From NCBI GenBank assembly GCA_012932295.1, contig JAAONU010000001.1:55835693-55899692 (forward strand): DNA of 64,000 nt. Reading direction: 5' to 3'. Origin of the DNA: Cyclina sinensis (lineage: Eukaryota > Mollusca > Bivalvia > Venerida > Veneridae). Shown here one piece after another: positions 12,030-27,000 of the stretch (positions are counted from its first letter, which is position 1; each line of letters opens with the position of its first letter). The notes beneath the pieces were generated by a model. It was not told where the DNA came from, did not search any database, and was given only the letters and a program-made list of their open reading frames with translations. A program made the translations under genes and the position numbers.

Positions 12030-15000
12030 TGAGATGTACTGATGAAAGGTTGTGAGAAATTACATGGATCCTTTTATTTGAATTGACCCATGTTTAGCAT
12101 TTAGACATCCTGCACTCTGCGCCTTATCTCTTTGATAGACTCTGCTTTATTTCTGAGACAGACAGGCTTATTTCTGAGAGAGATTGAGCCTTATTTCTGA
12201 GACAGTTTTATTTCTTAGACAAACTGAGCCTTATTTCTTAGACAGACTGTCTAGTTTCTGAGACATACTGAGCTCTGTTGCTGCCATATTTCTTAGACAG
12301 ACTGAGCCTTATTTCTGAGACAGACAGACGGCCTTATTTCAGAGATGGACTGTGTCCTATTTGTGAGACTCGAGTCTTTTTTTCCGAGACATACTGTTTT
12401 ATTTCTAAACAGACTGAGTATTATTCCTGAGACAGACTAACTCTTATTTGTGAGACAGGAAGAGCCTTATTTCTGATACACACTAAGCCTTACCGGTATT
12501 TCTGAAACACACTTAGCCTTTTTTCTGAGACAGACTGAGCTGTATTGCTATCTTATTTTTTAGACACACTTAGCCTTTTTTCTGAGACAGACTGAGCTGT
12601 ATTGCTATCTTATTTCTTAGACACACTTAGCCTTTTTTCTGAGACAGACTGAGCTCTATTGCTATCTTATTTCTTAGACAGACAGAGCCTTATTTCAGAG
12701 ATGGACTATGTCTTATTTTTGAGACTTGAGTCTTTTTTTTCTGAGACATACTTTTTTATTTCTAAACAGACTGAGTATTATTCCTGAGACAGACTGACTC
12801 TTATTTGTGAGACAGGAAGAGCCATATTTCTGATACACACTAAGCCTTATTTCTGAAACACACTTAGCCTTTTTTTCTGAGACAGACTGAGCTCTATTGC
12901 TACCTTATTTCTGAGACAGACTTAGCCTTTTTTTCTGAGATTGACTGAGTCTTCTTCATGAGACAGATTTTTTTTTCTGAGACATACTGTTTTATCTTTG
13001 AGACAGACTGTTATTTTTGAGACAGACTGACTATTATTTGTGAGACACACTGAGCTTTATTTGTTAGATAGACTGAGCATTATTTCTGAGACAGACTCAG
13101 TATTATTTCTAAGAAAGACTTAGTTCTATTGCTGCCCTATTTGTGAGACAGACTGAGTCTTCTTTTAGAGGCAGACATGTCAAACTTTTATAAACTGGTT
13201 ATATTGCTGAAATATTTGTAAATAGTTCATTAACTGTTAGAGTGAGATTTCTTTATGACTGCTTGCAGTAGCTGTGACTAGATAGAGTTTTACATTATGT
13301 TTGTATTCTCATTGATGCCTCATTCATTAAAATCGCTTGCAATTTTTTGACTTCAGTTGCTAGAATAACAGCTTATTTAATTTGGCCTTACTGCTTTAAA
13401 TTTGTATTTACAAAAGTTTTTATATTGCTTTAAATGTATTGTACTGCTTTTTTCTAAAGGATCTTTAATTATACCCCCACCACAAAATGTGGGGGGGGGG
13501 GGCTATAATGGATTCGCTTTGTTGCGTCCGTCAGGTCAAATATCAAACAATCAAATATTAGACATTATGTCGTGTCCGCTCTGTAAGTCCTACACTAATT
13601 GAAAGATTTCTTTAATCTTGGCTCAAATGTTCACCTCAACAAGGGGATGTGCAGAACCCATGTTACCCTTTTGCCAGCTTAAGGTCAAGGTCACACTTAA
13701 AGGTCAAAAATTGACTTAGAAAATATTCTTAAATTTTAACATGTATTTGAATATTTCTGAAACTAGAAAACGTATTTGCTTGAAACTTAAAATATATATG
13801 AAGTGTCACAATTAGGATATGCAGGTCAAGTTTCATAACTCTGTATTGCATTTTCACAAAGTTATGCCCCTTTTTAAGTCTTCAAATTTACATACAATCA
13901 AATATTAGACAATATGTCCTGTCCGCTCTATAAATCCTATACTAATTGAAAGATTTTCTTTAATCTTGGCTCAAATGTTCAACTCAACAAGGTTATGTGC
14001 AGAACCCATGTTACCCTTTTGCCGGCTTAAGGTCAAGGTCACACTTGAAGGTCAAAATTGACTTAGAAAATGTTCTTAAATTCTAACATGTACTTGAATA
14101 TTTCTGAAACTAGCACAGGTATTTGCTTGAAACTTAAAAGATATATGAGGTATCACAAGTAAGATATGCAGGTCAAGTTTCTTAACTCTGTATTGCATTT
14201 TGACAAAGTTATTCCCCTTTTTAAGTCTTAATTTACTTACAATCAATACTAGACAATATGTCGTGTCCACTCTATAAATTCTGTACTAATGGAAGGATTT
14301 TCTTCAAACTTGACTCAAATGTTCACCCCAACTGGGCAATGTGCAGAATCCATCTTACCCTTGTGCCAGCTTAAGGTCAAGGCCACACTTGAAGGTCAAA
14401 AATTGACTTAGAAAATGTTCTGAAATTTTAACTGTACTTGAATATTTCTAAAACTAGAACAGATAATCATTTGAAATTTCAAATATATACGAAGTTTCGC
14501 AAGTAAGATATGCAGGTCAAGTTTCATAACTAAAAAAAGTGTGGGGGGGGGGATAACTTTGTATTGTATTTTGACAAAGTTATGTCCATTTTTATGTCTT
14601 TAAATTTATTTACTATAATATTTATAAACCAGAACAGATATTTACTTGAAACTTAAAATTTATATGAATGGTTACAAGCAAGCTCAGATGATGAAAATTC
14701 TACAATTCCGTTGAATTATGACACAGGTTATGCCCCTTTTAGGCTTAGAAAATGTTCTGATATATCCATTAATACTTAAATGTTTCTGAAACTAGAACAG
14801 ATATTCACGAAAATGAAAGGTTATTTGTAACTGTTTCGAACATGATTTGACAATATATATTTATACTATTACCTGTACAATTTGTTTTTTTCACCAGAGA
14901 TAATTTCTTTTTATGTATATGTATTTGTGCAACTAAAGTTATTCCCTTAACCACCTTTCCATGTCGTCTTCTGTCAAGGACATTGGTGGGGGTATGAATC

Positions 15001-18000
15001 GCATTCAGCGATAGTTCTAGTTCTGTGTGTTTTTTCTAACATATGATAACAGTCTAGGGTAAGTCAGTAAAGTGTGTTTGTTAGCTAGAAGCTGTATGTA
15101 TCTCACCACTATTTACTCTCAATAACAGGTTCTTTCACAAACAAATCTGTACTGTAAAAACATTTTGATATTATTACTGTGTTTGTGGTCTTTTGTTGAC
15201 ATGGAAATATCTATAATTTTGGAAGAAAGTTTTGCATAATATTTGTAAATTGAGTTAATTAAGTATTATGCATTAAATTACTACAGTTGAATGTGTGAAA
15301 ATCATAACTTTGTGAACTTCTTCTCATGCAAAAGGTTCAGTATCTGAAATTTGTTATCTGTTCAACACATTAAAATATCCACTCACACAAATAAATAATT
15401 AGATTTCGCCAATGAGTTTTATGAAATTTGAAATTTTACCTGCATACACGTTCTTACACATTTCAGATGAGTGTGAATTTGCAGTCATTTGCGTTATGTT
15501 TTCATTTACACAAATTCTTTTAAAGTGACATATGTGTTCAAAGTGACCATTACCGTTTTGAAATATACACTAGCCATTTGTTTCTTATCATAGAAAAACA
15601 AAAATTGTTTCAGTTATGGCTAAATTAAATGATTGCATATAACAGTTTCATTCCTATTGAACATAGTTGCAAAATGATAAAATCTTTTTTGACTAGCCCA
15701 GTCTTTTCTAAATTTTCAGTTAAACTTTGTATGATAATTTCTTGTATACTTTGAAGAAAACCAAAGTATTTTATTATTTGGTGAAAGTTATTTTTCTAAA
15801 CATATATCATGTTTCAAACATTTTTCGTGACCATAAATTTTTCGATCTTTTTGAACATATATGTCACTTTAAGATGCAGTTTTTCTGGGGATGGCAACAA
15901 GTACTGATTTTAATACTTAAGTACTCGATCATTCTTCTGATAGAGAACTAAGATACTCAGATGTTTTTTTAAGGAATTTTTTAAGCGTCCATATTCCTGC
16001 AATTTTGCACACACACATATGCATGGCTTATCACTGATGAGTGTGAAAAGCAGCTGTTAACAAGCCAAGATATTTCTTTATAGAAACTGAACCAAATATT
16101 TACATGAAATAACTTATAAATGATGTACAAATAACAAGCAAAAAATGTCTCACTCTGTCATGTTCAAGTTTTGTTGGCATTGTGAAAGGTGACTGCTGTA
16201 TGTACACAGTTCTAATATTTTTAAAAGTTTTTAGATTTCATTTAACATTGCCAAAGATTGTAAAGATGTATTCACCATCACATTATACAATGTAATAACC
16301 CTACTAGTTCACATTTATAAACATTGCTTGTTTATTTTAGCAAATCTGTACAGTAAGTTTAGTTTGAAAAACAGTGTTAAGAATTGTTTTGGATAAAACT
16401 GCCATTTTACATTAAATGTTGTAACTGATTCTTTGGCTGTATTTTTGGACAGCCACACATTATGATTTAGAAAACGAGGATGATTTTTCAACTCCTACAG
16501 TTTCTGTAGGTGTTTAATTAACATTGTGTGAATGGTTAAAAAGGAAATTGGTCTATGTAGATATTATATCATACTTTACTGTGCTCTATGTTATGCCTTT
16601 CGTTTGAGCGTTCAGGTAGAATGATTGCCAGTCCAGGTAAAATGATTCATTGACTGTTCAGCTAAGTTCAGGTAAAATGATTGCCAGTTCAGGTAAAATG
16701 ATTCATTGACTGTTCAGGTAAAATTATTCATTGATACTTTGATAATACAGGTTAAGTGGCACACTCCTTCTTTAGATGTGCCAGACAAATTGTTCGGACT
16801 GTTTGATTCTGCCTGTTTTACAGAAACTGAGGTCATTTCATCTCACATCTGTTCATGATGCTGAGCTATAATATCTTATCCCACCTTCATACTTTTAGTA
16901 TACACATTTTAGGTGATATAATCATGCTAATATCAAATATTATTCATTGGATAAGCATTTTTCTGTGTATAAATGTAGTTTTAAGTAGTGGTTGACAGAA
17001 AGTTGGGTTGTTGAAATCAACACTATTTCAGTGTCAGAACTGAAACTGAATTTGAAGTTTTCAGTAACTTTCTCCCTAATGTTTAAAATCTAAGCTTCCT
17101 CCTGGTAGAACCTGACATTCTTAATATTCAAAGAGTTTCCTATATACAAGACTATGCTCTTGTTTTACTGGGTGATAATGTAAAAATGTTTATAGAAAAA
17201 TATGCCAGATGACTGTTGCAGCATAAATTAAATGAAATTATTGTATGATAAATTTCTTTTAGGACACAAATTTATTTGAACAGTCATATCATAACAGTCT
17301 ATAATTATTAATTAATCGTCTCATTGAAAGTCAAAAAGGTATGTGAGTGCCCGGTGCTCTTGATACCTTTTTCTGTTTGAAATTTTGGAAATTTCATTTC
17401 ATGGTGTTGTTAGTGGACATTAATTGAGATCCAAAATGCGAATGGGACCATAAATGGTCAGGTTGTATTATATTGGATTATCCAGGTGGTTATAATCTGG
17501 GAGTGGTTGGTAGGTGGGATTCTACCGCATTCAAGTCTTATTCAATTTCAGCAAACTTGGGGTGCGTATTTGTGTTGCCGTCCAACCCGCACTAGTGGCA
17601 GTGACCCTGACCTTCTGTATACAGTAGGAAAACTGATGGTACACTTGCTGGGAGATGAAAACTTTAACCCATACACTGGTATGATATCACTTCCTGTTTG
17701 CATACATTATTTTGAGTGATGCGTTATCTTCTGCATCTGTGCTTGGTTAATATAGTAGCCATTCACCCTTTGTGTGCCATATTAGTTTGTGACAACATGA
17801 TTGTGTGTTCAAAGAAATAGGGAAATCATTCTTGAAAATGTGATTCTAGTGGAAAATAACATTTATATTCACAAAGATTTTAGAATTCTGCTCATGTGAT
17901 ATTTGTGCTTCTTCATTCACTCAGTCATACCTGCTACAAACCAGATTCTATGTACAGAAACTTAACTTTACAAGAATATTTCCTCTACAAGTACTTCTGA

Positions 18001-21000
18001 TGTCTTTTTTGAAGTAAAATTATCCTTTTGAAATAAAGATATTTTTTGTTTTTAAGAATACGACCCATATATGAAAATATAGTGTTATCCACTTCAATTT
18101 TTTATTTCAGAGGAAAGGTTCAGGGTCATTAGGAAAGCGCCAGTGCTGAAATGGTTGCCAGGCAACCATGAAGCCAAGTTGAACACCAAAGGATATGCCA
18201 TGTCATCTTACCGTTCAGGTAGATATTTTCAGTTACTAATTTTGTACAGTTGTTGTTTATCTGTATGTGCTTAAATATAAAGCTTCAGTTGTGCTGTATT
18301 TATAACAAGACGCATGTGACAGAAGTGTTTGAATAACTCTGATTAAGCTCTACTTTTGATGGTAATACAACTATTTACTAGTTTTGTAACCATGAAAAAC
18401 TATTGCTAATACAAGATTTTCCCACTAATTGCCAAGAAAAAATAAGAAAACTAACTAAAATAAGTTTTTCATTTGAATCTTTTCATGGACGTTTAGGTTT
18501 GAATGAAACACTTGTGCTTTCATGACTTCTGTAAGCAATTTCATGCATACCAGTTTTGGAGTTGTATGATATTTGATGCAGTACTTTCCTGTAATATTAT
18601 ATGTCTGTGTTTAGTTTTAATTATGTTTTTTCTTTGTGTTATAGAATCATCTCTTCTGTAGTTGTTAAATATTTTCTGCTCTTTTTTATTTGCTAGACCT
18701 GCACTTTATCATGAGTTAAAGCATATTGTTGTGAAGAGATCATTGTTTTAGGTGTAGCTAATACAGTTTGGTAAAGGTTGTCAGTTTATACAACAGATGA
18801 AATGCCAAGCAGTACATGTTTTGCACAATTTTTTAAAAAGTTAATGCTGTGTAATTTACAGATGCAAGAAACAGCTCTATATATCCTGGCTCTGCTGCAG
18901 CCAATGCAGGTAGTGTCAACAGTGTTTTCCAAGATGTCTTTGTATGGAGATAAATATAAATATCAGAAGCATTTTTATAGACCTGTTTTATCCTTGCTAT
19001 TTGCATTATGTTTGTATCAGTTCACTGTTTTATGTTTGGTCATGATTAATAAAAATTCTGGGTCTCCATTCTGAAAATTTCAAGTGAAGAAAACATGTAT
19101 TAAGTTTTGCTGAGTTTAGCTACAGCTTATTTGAACTAAAATGAATACACTATTGACTAAGTGATATATAATTATAGATACTTGAATCTTGGAAAACACA
19201 AGTTACTGTGTGATGATTGACCCACTGTGACCTTCCAATTCCCACACATATTCCTGGTGACATTCAGTTCCATTTCACTCTGAAACATTTTTCAGCTCTT
19301 CATGGTGTTGGACAAATACTCTTGAAATTATCTTGTTATCTTACTGTTGCTGGTAATAAGAAACTCTTGAGGTTTTTATCCTCTCTTTTGTTTGGTGTAT
19401 GAATTTCTTTCTCTGGAAAGTGAAAGAGTGAAAATTAATATTGTTTGTACTGATGTGCACTATGAGGGAAAGACACAAAGTTTCCAAAGATGTGGGGCAT
19501 GGATTTTGTTCCAGTGAATTGGTATATCATTGTGGCATGAAAGGCATTTGATTAGTATAAACAACTGTTCTATGGCATAAGAATTCTGCATACACCATCA
19601 TGAGTGACATATTATTGGAAACACCTCTGACCTCTGATCTCTTATTTAGCTGTAGTAATATTGCACATATTAAACAAGCATGCCAAGCATTGCTGATTGA
19701 AACCAGCACCAGCTAGGCATTGTTTTTTATTAGAATGGTAAAGAGCATTATAAATAGAAAATGTGCTTGATGAGCAAGGAAGTTCAGTAATGGGAAAAAA
19801 AAACCTTGTCAGTTTTACAGTTTAATGTGACAGATGGTCAGTAATGGCTTTAGCTTATCCATGATGTTACGGTCCAGTGCCTTCCTTCCTATTATTGTAT
19901 AAATACAACCTGTTACAACTGCATCAGGGAATCAGTTCTTTGGTTCAGTGGTTGGAGTGTGGCCGTCACGTGAGAGATCGGAGTTTGAATCCTGCTCTGG
20001 GTTGTGTATTCTAAAATGCATTGCATCTTTCTGTTACAGACTTTCAAGTTCTTAACAATGATATATACTTTGTCATATATTAATGGATACTAAGAAACTT
20101 GCCAGACTTTATAAATGACAGACATTATAAATCGCGTGTCACTTAAGAAACCTAGTCCTTATGTTTCAATGACAGGTCCCAGGTAGAGAGCAAACAGCAG
20201 TATGGATCATACTTTGGTATATTTTGATGAATTAAGCTTAGGTGAAGGTTGCTTTGAAGGATGAAGTTCTCAGAATGACTTGCGATAAATTTGTCATGAC
20301 TCATGGGAATGTAGAACTGTAGAATATAGTTCTTATTCTTTCTGTACAGTTTGTGAAAAGTGTTCCCTGTAATGCAGTGTGTTATTTAAATATCCTGGTC
20401 TATTGGTGCTTTTGGTTTGCACAAAGTAAAGCTTGTATGACCAGTGTAATTGTTTGTTCAGTCATAAAGCTACATAAAAAGTACAATACAGTGTACACTT
20501 ATTATATATAGGATCAGATCAGTGGTCCAGTGGTAATGCACTGGACTAGTAATCTAGGAGTCACAAGTTTGATCCCCCTGCTCCTTAACTGTCTTTCAGG
20601 TGAGATGTTAAACCAGGTTCACATCAGTGCTATACACTGAGCATGGAAAAGAACCAGGACTGGTGTGTCTCTTGAATGGGCTGCTTTCTGTATCTTGTAT
20701 TATCACCCACAGCCTAAAATAACTAACCTCTGTAGGAGTCATTGGTCATATGTGCAACCAGTACCAACAATAAATAAAATAAAAAATAAAAAAAACCCAC
20801 TTGTTATTGCCATTTAACCTTCAATGTAGATATTTAACTGGCAAAGTAGATACTGTTTAGCATTAATAAGTACTTGTCTCATCCATCTATCAACCTTAAA
20901 CTGGCTCAACATGTTTCTTTTCTGCTTCTTGTGTTTTCATTTTGTGTTTATCTATTATTTGAATAGCTTAGACTATGAAGGGTTGTGTTAAGTTCCAAAT

Positions 21001-24000
21001 GTGTTTACTTTGAAATATTTCTTAAATGATATAAATCTTTAAAGGGAGACGAGATAGTGTTACAAGTAAGTGTCTTCAGCATTTTCCACTAATATTTTTA
21101 GCTACACTGTATGAAGTAAGTCGAGGTATTCTACTCACCTTGGTGTTAGCAGTGTCACACCTGGGTTCAAGTTTAGTGTGCAAGTTACTATCAAGCATAT
21201 ATCTTACTAACCAGCAATGCTTACAAATTTAATACTTCATTTATGTCTTCAGGGGGCATAAAACAAACAAGTAAGATAACTCTTGACCAAATTTTAGGCA
21301 AATTATTGACCTTTTTAGCTTTTCTGAGCACTTTGTGCTCAAGGTGAGTGTTTGTGATTGTCCTGTGTCCTTAACCACTAGGTGAAAGATACAACAGGAA
21401 TGTTCTTTGCATGAAGCTTTACCAAAGTTTTTAAAAGAATTCCATTCCATGAAGAACTCTGGTTGCTGTGGCAACAAGAATGAAAAACTTAAAAATCTTC
21501 TTGTCTAAAACTGCTAAGCCCAGAGGTCTGAAATTTGGCATGGAGCATTGTCTAGTGGACCTCTACCAAGTTTGTTCAAATAATATCCCTGGGTCACTAT
21601 TGGCCCCACCTGAGGGGTCACAAGTTTTACATAGCAATATAGAAGAAAATTTTTAAAAATCTTTTTGTCTGAAACCACATGGCCTAGAGTTTTAAAATTT
21701 GGCATGAAGCATTGCCTGGTAGACCTCTACAAGTATGTTCAAATTATGTCCTTTGGGTCACTATTGGCCCCGCCTGAGGGGTCACAAATTTTACATAGCA
21801 GTATAGAAGAAAATCTTTAAAAATCTTCTCGTCTGAAACCAAGAGGCCTTTATTAATTGACTGACATTTTAGGTATTTGGTTTGTAGACACCTACATAAT
21901 TATCTTAAGTTAGAAAATGAAATACTGCTTCTTATGTTTGCTTAACAGCAAACCCAAAGCCAAAGTTCTCAGGTGAGCAATCCAGGCCCTCAGAAATCTT
22001 GGTTTAAGTTTTGTATGCAAGTTACTATCATGTTTATTTCTCAGCAGTCATTAACCCTTAACCTGCTGGAACCGAAAGTGATTAGCCTTTGCCACCAGTA
22101 TAGAGCCAGGCCAGCCTGCACATCCGTGCAGTCTGACCAGGCTCTGTACTGTTGGTAGCTCCATTTTTGTTTTTTGATATTGAAATCCCTTAAACTTTGA
22201 ATGGACTGTTCCAAATTCAAAGCTGGGCAAATCCATTACAAAAGTTCAGCATGTTCAGGGTTAATGGGATAGACTTAAACTTACTAAAGATGTTGACGGA
22301 CATCAGAGCTCCAAGTAAGATAACTCTTGGCAGAATTTATAGTAAATTATTGCCCCTTTTAAACTTAGACATTTTGGTTAAGGTTTTGCATGCAGAAAAA
22401 AATTACAGTTTTGTATAAAATTTACTATGATGCATATATTTTTATAAGCAACTGTGATCATTATTTAAATACTTCAATAAGGTCTTCAGGGGCATTAGAA
22501 AACAAGCTATGTAACTCTTGATGCACATGCAAATTATGACCCTTGTTTTTGATTTGGAAATTTGGATTAAAATTTTGTATGCAACTAATTGTTGTGCATA
22601 TATAAGCCATGCTTATTATACCCCCTGGAACAAAGTTGTTGGGGTATACTGAAATTAGCTTGTCTGTCTCTCAGTCAGTCTGCCTGTCTGTTTTTACATA
22701 GACACAGTTTTTTCTGGACCATAAATTGCCCTCATTACCATTTTCCTGCATGAAAACTTGCAGATGTGCTTCAACCCAGTCACGGATAATCGCTTTAGAT
22801 TTTAGGGTCAAACCATCAAAGGTCAAGGTCATAATGCCAGGAAATAAGGAAACTGTTTGGAAACCATAACTTGCATTCTTCATCTTCCACCTGCATGAAA
22901 ACTTAAACATGGATTTCAGCCTCATGAAGGATGATTCCTTTTGATATGGGGGTCAAACTGTCAAGTGGATAGACATAAGAAATGAGTCTCCACATCATTA
23001 TTTGCTTTCCTTATCATCTTCCTAGATGAAAACTCACACCTGGACTTGCCCCACATCAAGGATGATTCCTTTTGCTTTTGGGGTCAAAGGTCATGGTCAC
23101 AGTGCTCAGACATTGTTTTTTATGACAATGTTACCTATATATTTCAGAAGCAGCTTTAAACTAATAAACTGCAAATAGTCAAGCGCGTTGTCATATGGAC
23201 AGCTCTTGTTAGTCCTACTGGCCATGCAGTTAAATTTTACTGCCTTCAGATTAACTTCAAGTACCTTTTTATGTATTTTCTAAATAATGCTACATTTTTA
23301 GCTCACCTGAGTACAAAGTGCTCAAGGGTGAGCTATTGGGATCATTGATTGACCAGTGTCCATCGGCGTGTGTCGTTAACAATTTGACTTGAATGACTTC
23401 TCCTCCTATACCGCTAAGCCAACTTTGATGAAACATGTCTTGGATATTCCTAGCATGAAGCTCTAACAAAGTTGTTTAAAGAATTGAATTCCATCAAGAA
23501 CTTTGGTTGCTCTGGCAACAGAAAGGAAAAACTTTGAAAATCTTCTTTTCTGAAACGACAAGGCCCCTGGCCTTAAGATTTGGTATGTAGCATTGTCTAG
23601 TGGACCTCTACTAAATTTGTTCAAATTATACCCCTGGGGTCAAATTTGGCCCTGCTGAGGGGGTCAGTTGATTTTACATAGGCTTATATAGAGAAAACTT
23701 TGAAAATATTCTTGTCTGAAACCACAAGGCCCTGAGCCTTAAGATTTGGTTTGTAGCATTGTCTAGTAGACCTCTACCAAGTTTGTTCAAATTATGTCCC
23801 TGGGGTCAAATTAGGCACTGCCCCGGGGGTCAATTTATTTTACATAGGCTTATATAAGGAAAACTTTAAAAATCTTCTTGTCTGAAACCACATGGCCCTG
23901 AGCCTTAAGATTGTCTAGTGGACCTCTACCAAGTTTGTTCAAATTATACCCATTGGGTCAAATTTGGCCCTGCCCAGGCAGTAATTTGATTTGACATAGG

Positions 24001-27000
24001 CTTATACTTGTATATATAGTAAACTTTGAAAATCTTCTTGTCTGAAACCACAAGACCCTGAGCCTTAAAATTTGGTATGTTACATTGTCTAGTGGACCTC
24101 TACCAAGTTTGTTCAAGTTATGTCACTGGGGTAAAATTAGGCACTGCCCCGGGGGTCAATTTATTTTACATAGGCTTATATAAGGAAAACTTTAAAAATC
24201 TTCTTGTCTGAAACCACATGGCCCTGAGCCTTAAGATTGTCCAGTGGACCTCTACCAAGTTTGTTCAAATTATACCCCTTGGGTCAAATTTGGCCCTGCC
24301 CAGGCAGTCATTTGATTTGACATAGGCTTATACATGTATATATGGTAAACTTTGAAAATCTTCTTGTCTGAAACCACAAGACCCTGAGCCTTAAAATTTG
24401 GTATGTGACATTGTCTAGTGGACCTCTACCAAATTTGTTCAAATTATACCCTGGGGTCAAATTTGGCCCCACCTGTGGGTCAGTAAATTTTACATAGGCT
24501 TATACAGAGAAAACTTTGATAATCTTCTTGTCTGAAACCACAAGGCCCTGAGGCTTAAGATCTGGTGTGTAGCATTGTCTAGTGGACCTCTTCTAAACTT
24601 GTTCAAATTATGCCCCTGGGATCAAATTTAGCCCCGCCCAGGGGGTAAATTGATTTTACATAGGCTTATATAGGGAAAAATTTGAAAATCTTCTTATCTG
24701 AAACCACAAGACCCTGTGCCCTAAGATTTGGTACATAGCATTATCTAGTGGACCTCTCCCAAGTTTGTTCAAAGTATGCCCCTAGGGTCAAATTTGACCC
24801 TGCCCCAGGGGTCAAATAATTTTACATAGGCTTATATAGAGAAAAACTCTGAAAATCTTTTTGAATGTCTGAAATAACAAGGCCCCGAGCCTTAAGATTT
24901 GGTATGTAGCAGTGTCTGGTGGACCTCTACCAAGTTTGATCAAATTATGCCCGGGGGGTAAAATTTGGCCCTGCCTTGGGGTCAGTTGATTTTACATAGG
25001 CTATGTAGGCAAAACTTAAAAAAAAAACATGAAACCATAAAGCCTAGAACTTAGATATTGTTAGTGGAGCATCTGCCAAGTTTGTTCAAATTATGCCCCT
25101 TGAGTGAAAATTGGCTCTACCCTGGGGGTCACTTTATATAGGGAGAATCTTAAAAATGCTTCTGATGTTTGCTCAGACCCAAAGGCAGAGTATTCAGGTG
25201 AGTAATCTGAGTGATTTGAGTAGGTTTGAATAGATATTTTTGGTACTGCCTAATACGCCTCCAGATAATTATAATGATAATAAGTGATTCAAAATATTCT
25301 TCTCTATTACTCTAAGTTTGTTCATATTTTGTAGTTGTTTCATGTATTTAAACTGTCTCTTTTCAATATTATTGACCTACCTCAGTACACACATTTTTAG
25401 TTTACCTGAGCACTTTGGTGCTCAAAAGTGAGCTATTGTGATCATCCATTGTCTGTCATCTGTCTTCCATCCAGATTAACGTTGTGAACACTCTAGAGGT
25501 AATATGTCCAAACAATTTATCATGAAACTTAGTCAGAATATTTGGCTAAAGGACTTCTAGACTCTTTTCATATACAGGTCATGTTGGGTCAAAAACTAGA
25601 TCCCCAGGTCAAATCTTAGAAAAACCTTGTGAACAGTCGAGAGGCCACATTCCAATCCATTTATTATGAAACTTTTTCAGTATGTTTTGCTTGGTGACTC
25701 ATTTTATTTTCATATATGGGTCATGTTGGGTCATAAAATAGGTCACCAGGTCAGATCAAAGAAGAACCTGTGAACACTAGTGGCCACATTTTCCTTCCAG
25801 TCATGATTTTTTTCAGAATGTTTGGCTTGATGACTTCTAGGGTCTTTTCATATATGGGTCATGTTGGGTTAAAAACTAGGTCATCAGGTCAAATCTTAAA
25901 AAAAATGTGAACACTTGAAAGGCAAAATTTTCCATCCAATCATCATAAAACATTTTCAGAATCATTGTCTTGATAACTTACAGGTTCTTTTCAAATGTGG
26001 GTCATGTTTGGTCCAAAACTAAGTCACCAGGTCAAATCCTAGAAATGAAACATTGCATAAAACTTTGTCAAAATGTTTTTGTGGATGACAAGTAAAATCT
26101 TTTTGTATATGGGTCATGTTGTGTCAAAAACTAGGACACCAGGTCAAGTTGTAAAAACTCTTTTTAACAATCTAGGGGGGCACATTTTCTACCCTGTCAT
26201 CATGAAACTTTGTCAGAAAAGGTTAGGAATATAGGGCCATTTGGCTCTCTTGTTTCACATTTTTAGCTCACCTGAGCACAAAGTGCTCAGGGTGAGCTTT
26301 TCTGATCGGTCTTTGTCCGTCCGTCCGTCCGTTGTCAACTTTTCATTCAAACGACATCTCCTCTGAAACCAATGGGGCAAATTTAATGAAACTTGCCTGG
26401 GATGTTCCTTGCATGAAGCTCTACCAAGATTGTTCAAATGGTTCTGGTCCATTGCATTTCTGGTTCACTGGAGCTAAAAAATAGATTTTATAAGTTGGAT
26501 CTTTAAAAATCTTCTTCTCCGAAGCCACAAGGCCTGGGGCTTTGATATTTGGTATGAAGCATCATCTAGTGGACCTCTACCAAGTTTGTTCAAATTATGT
26601 CCCTGGGGACAAAACTGACCCCACCCAAGGGGTCAGTTGATTTTACATAGAGTTATATAGGGAAAAATTGGAAAATCTTCTTGTCAGAAACCACAAGGCC
26701 TAGAGTTAAGATATTTGGTATGTAGCATTGTCTAGTGGACCTCTACCAAGTTTGTTCAAATCATGGCCTCTGGGTCAAAAATGGCCTTGCCCCGGGGGTC
26801 ACTTATTTTACATAGAGTAATATATGAAAATCTTAAAAAAATCTTCTTGTCAGAAACCGTAAGTTATAGAGCTTAGATATTTGGTGTGTAGCATTGTCTA
26901 GTGGACCTCTACCAAGTTTGTTCAAATCCTGTCCTCTGGGTCAAAAATGGCCCCGCCCCAGGGACCACTAGTTTTACATAGAGTTATATAAGAAAATCTA

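Noticed and set aside
18778..19074. 98-codon plus-strand frame in TRPM intron 11
   Set aside because: No domain, AT-driven composition, and no splice sites that would connect it to the TRPM frame.
22671..22925. 84-codon minus-strand frame
   Set aside because: Inside the 'TATACCCC' pearl-like element; repeat-derived.
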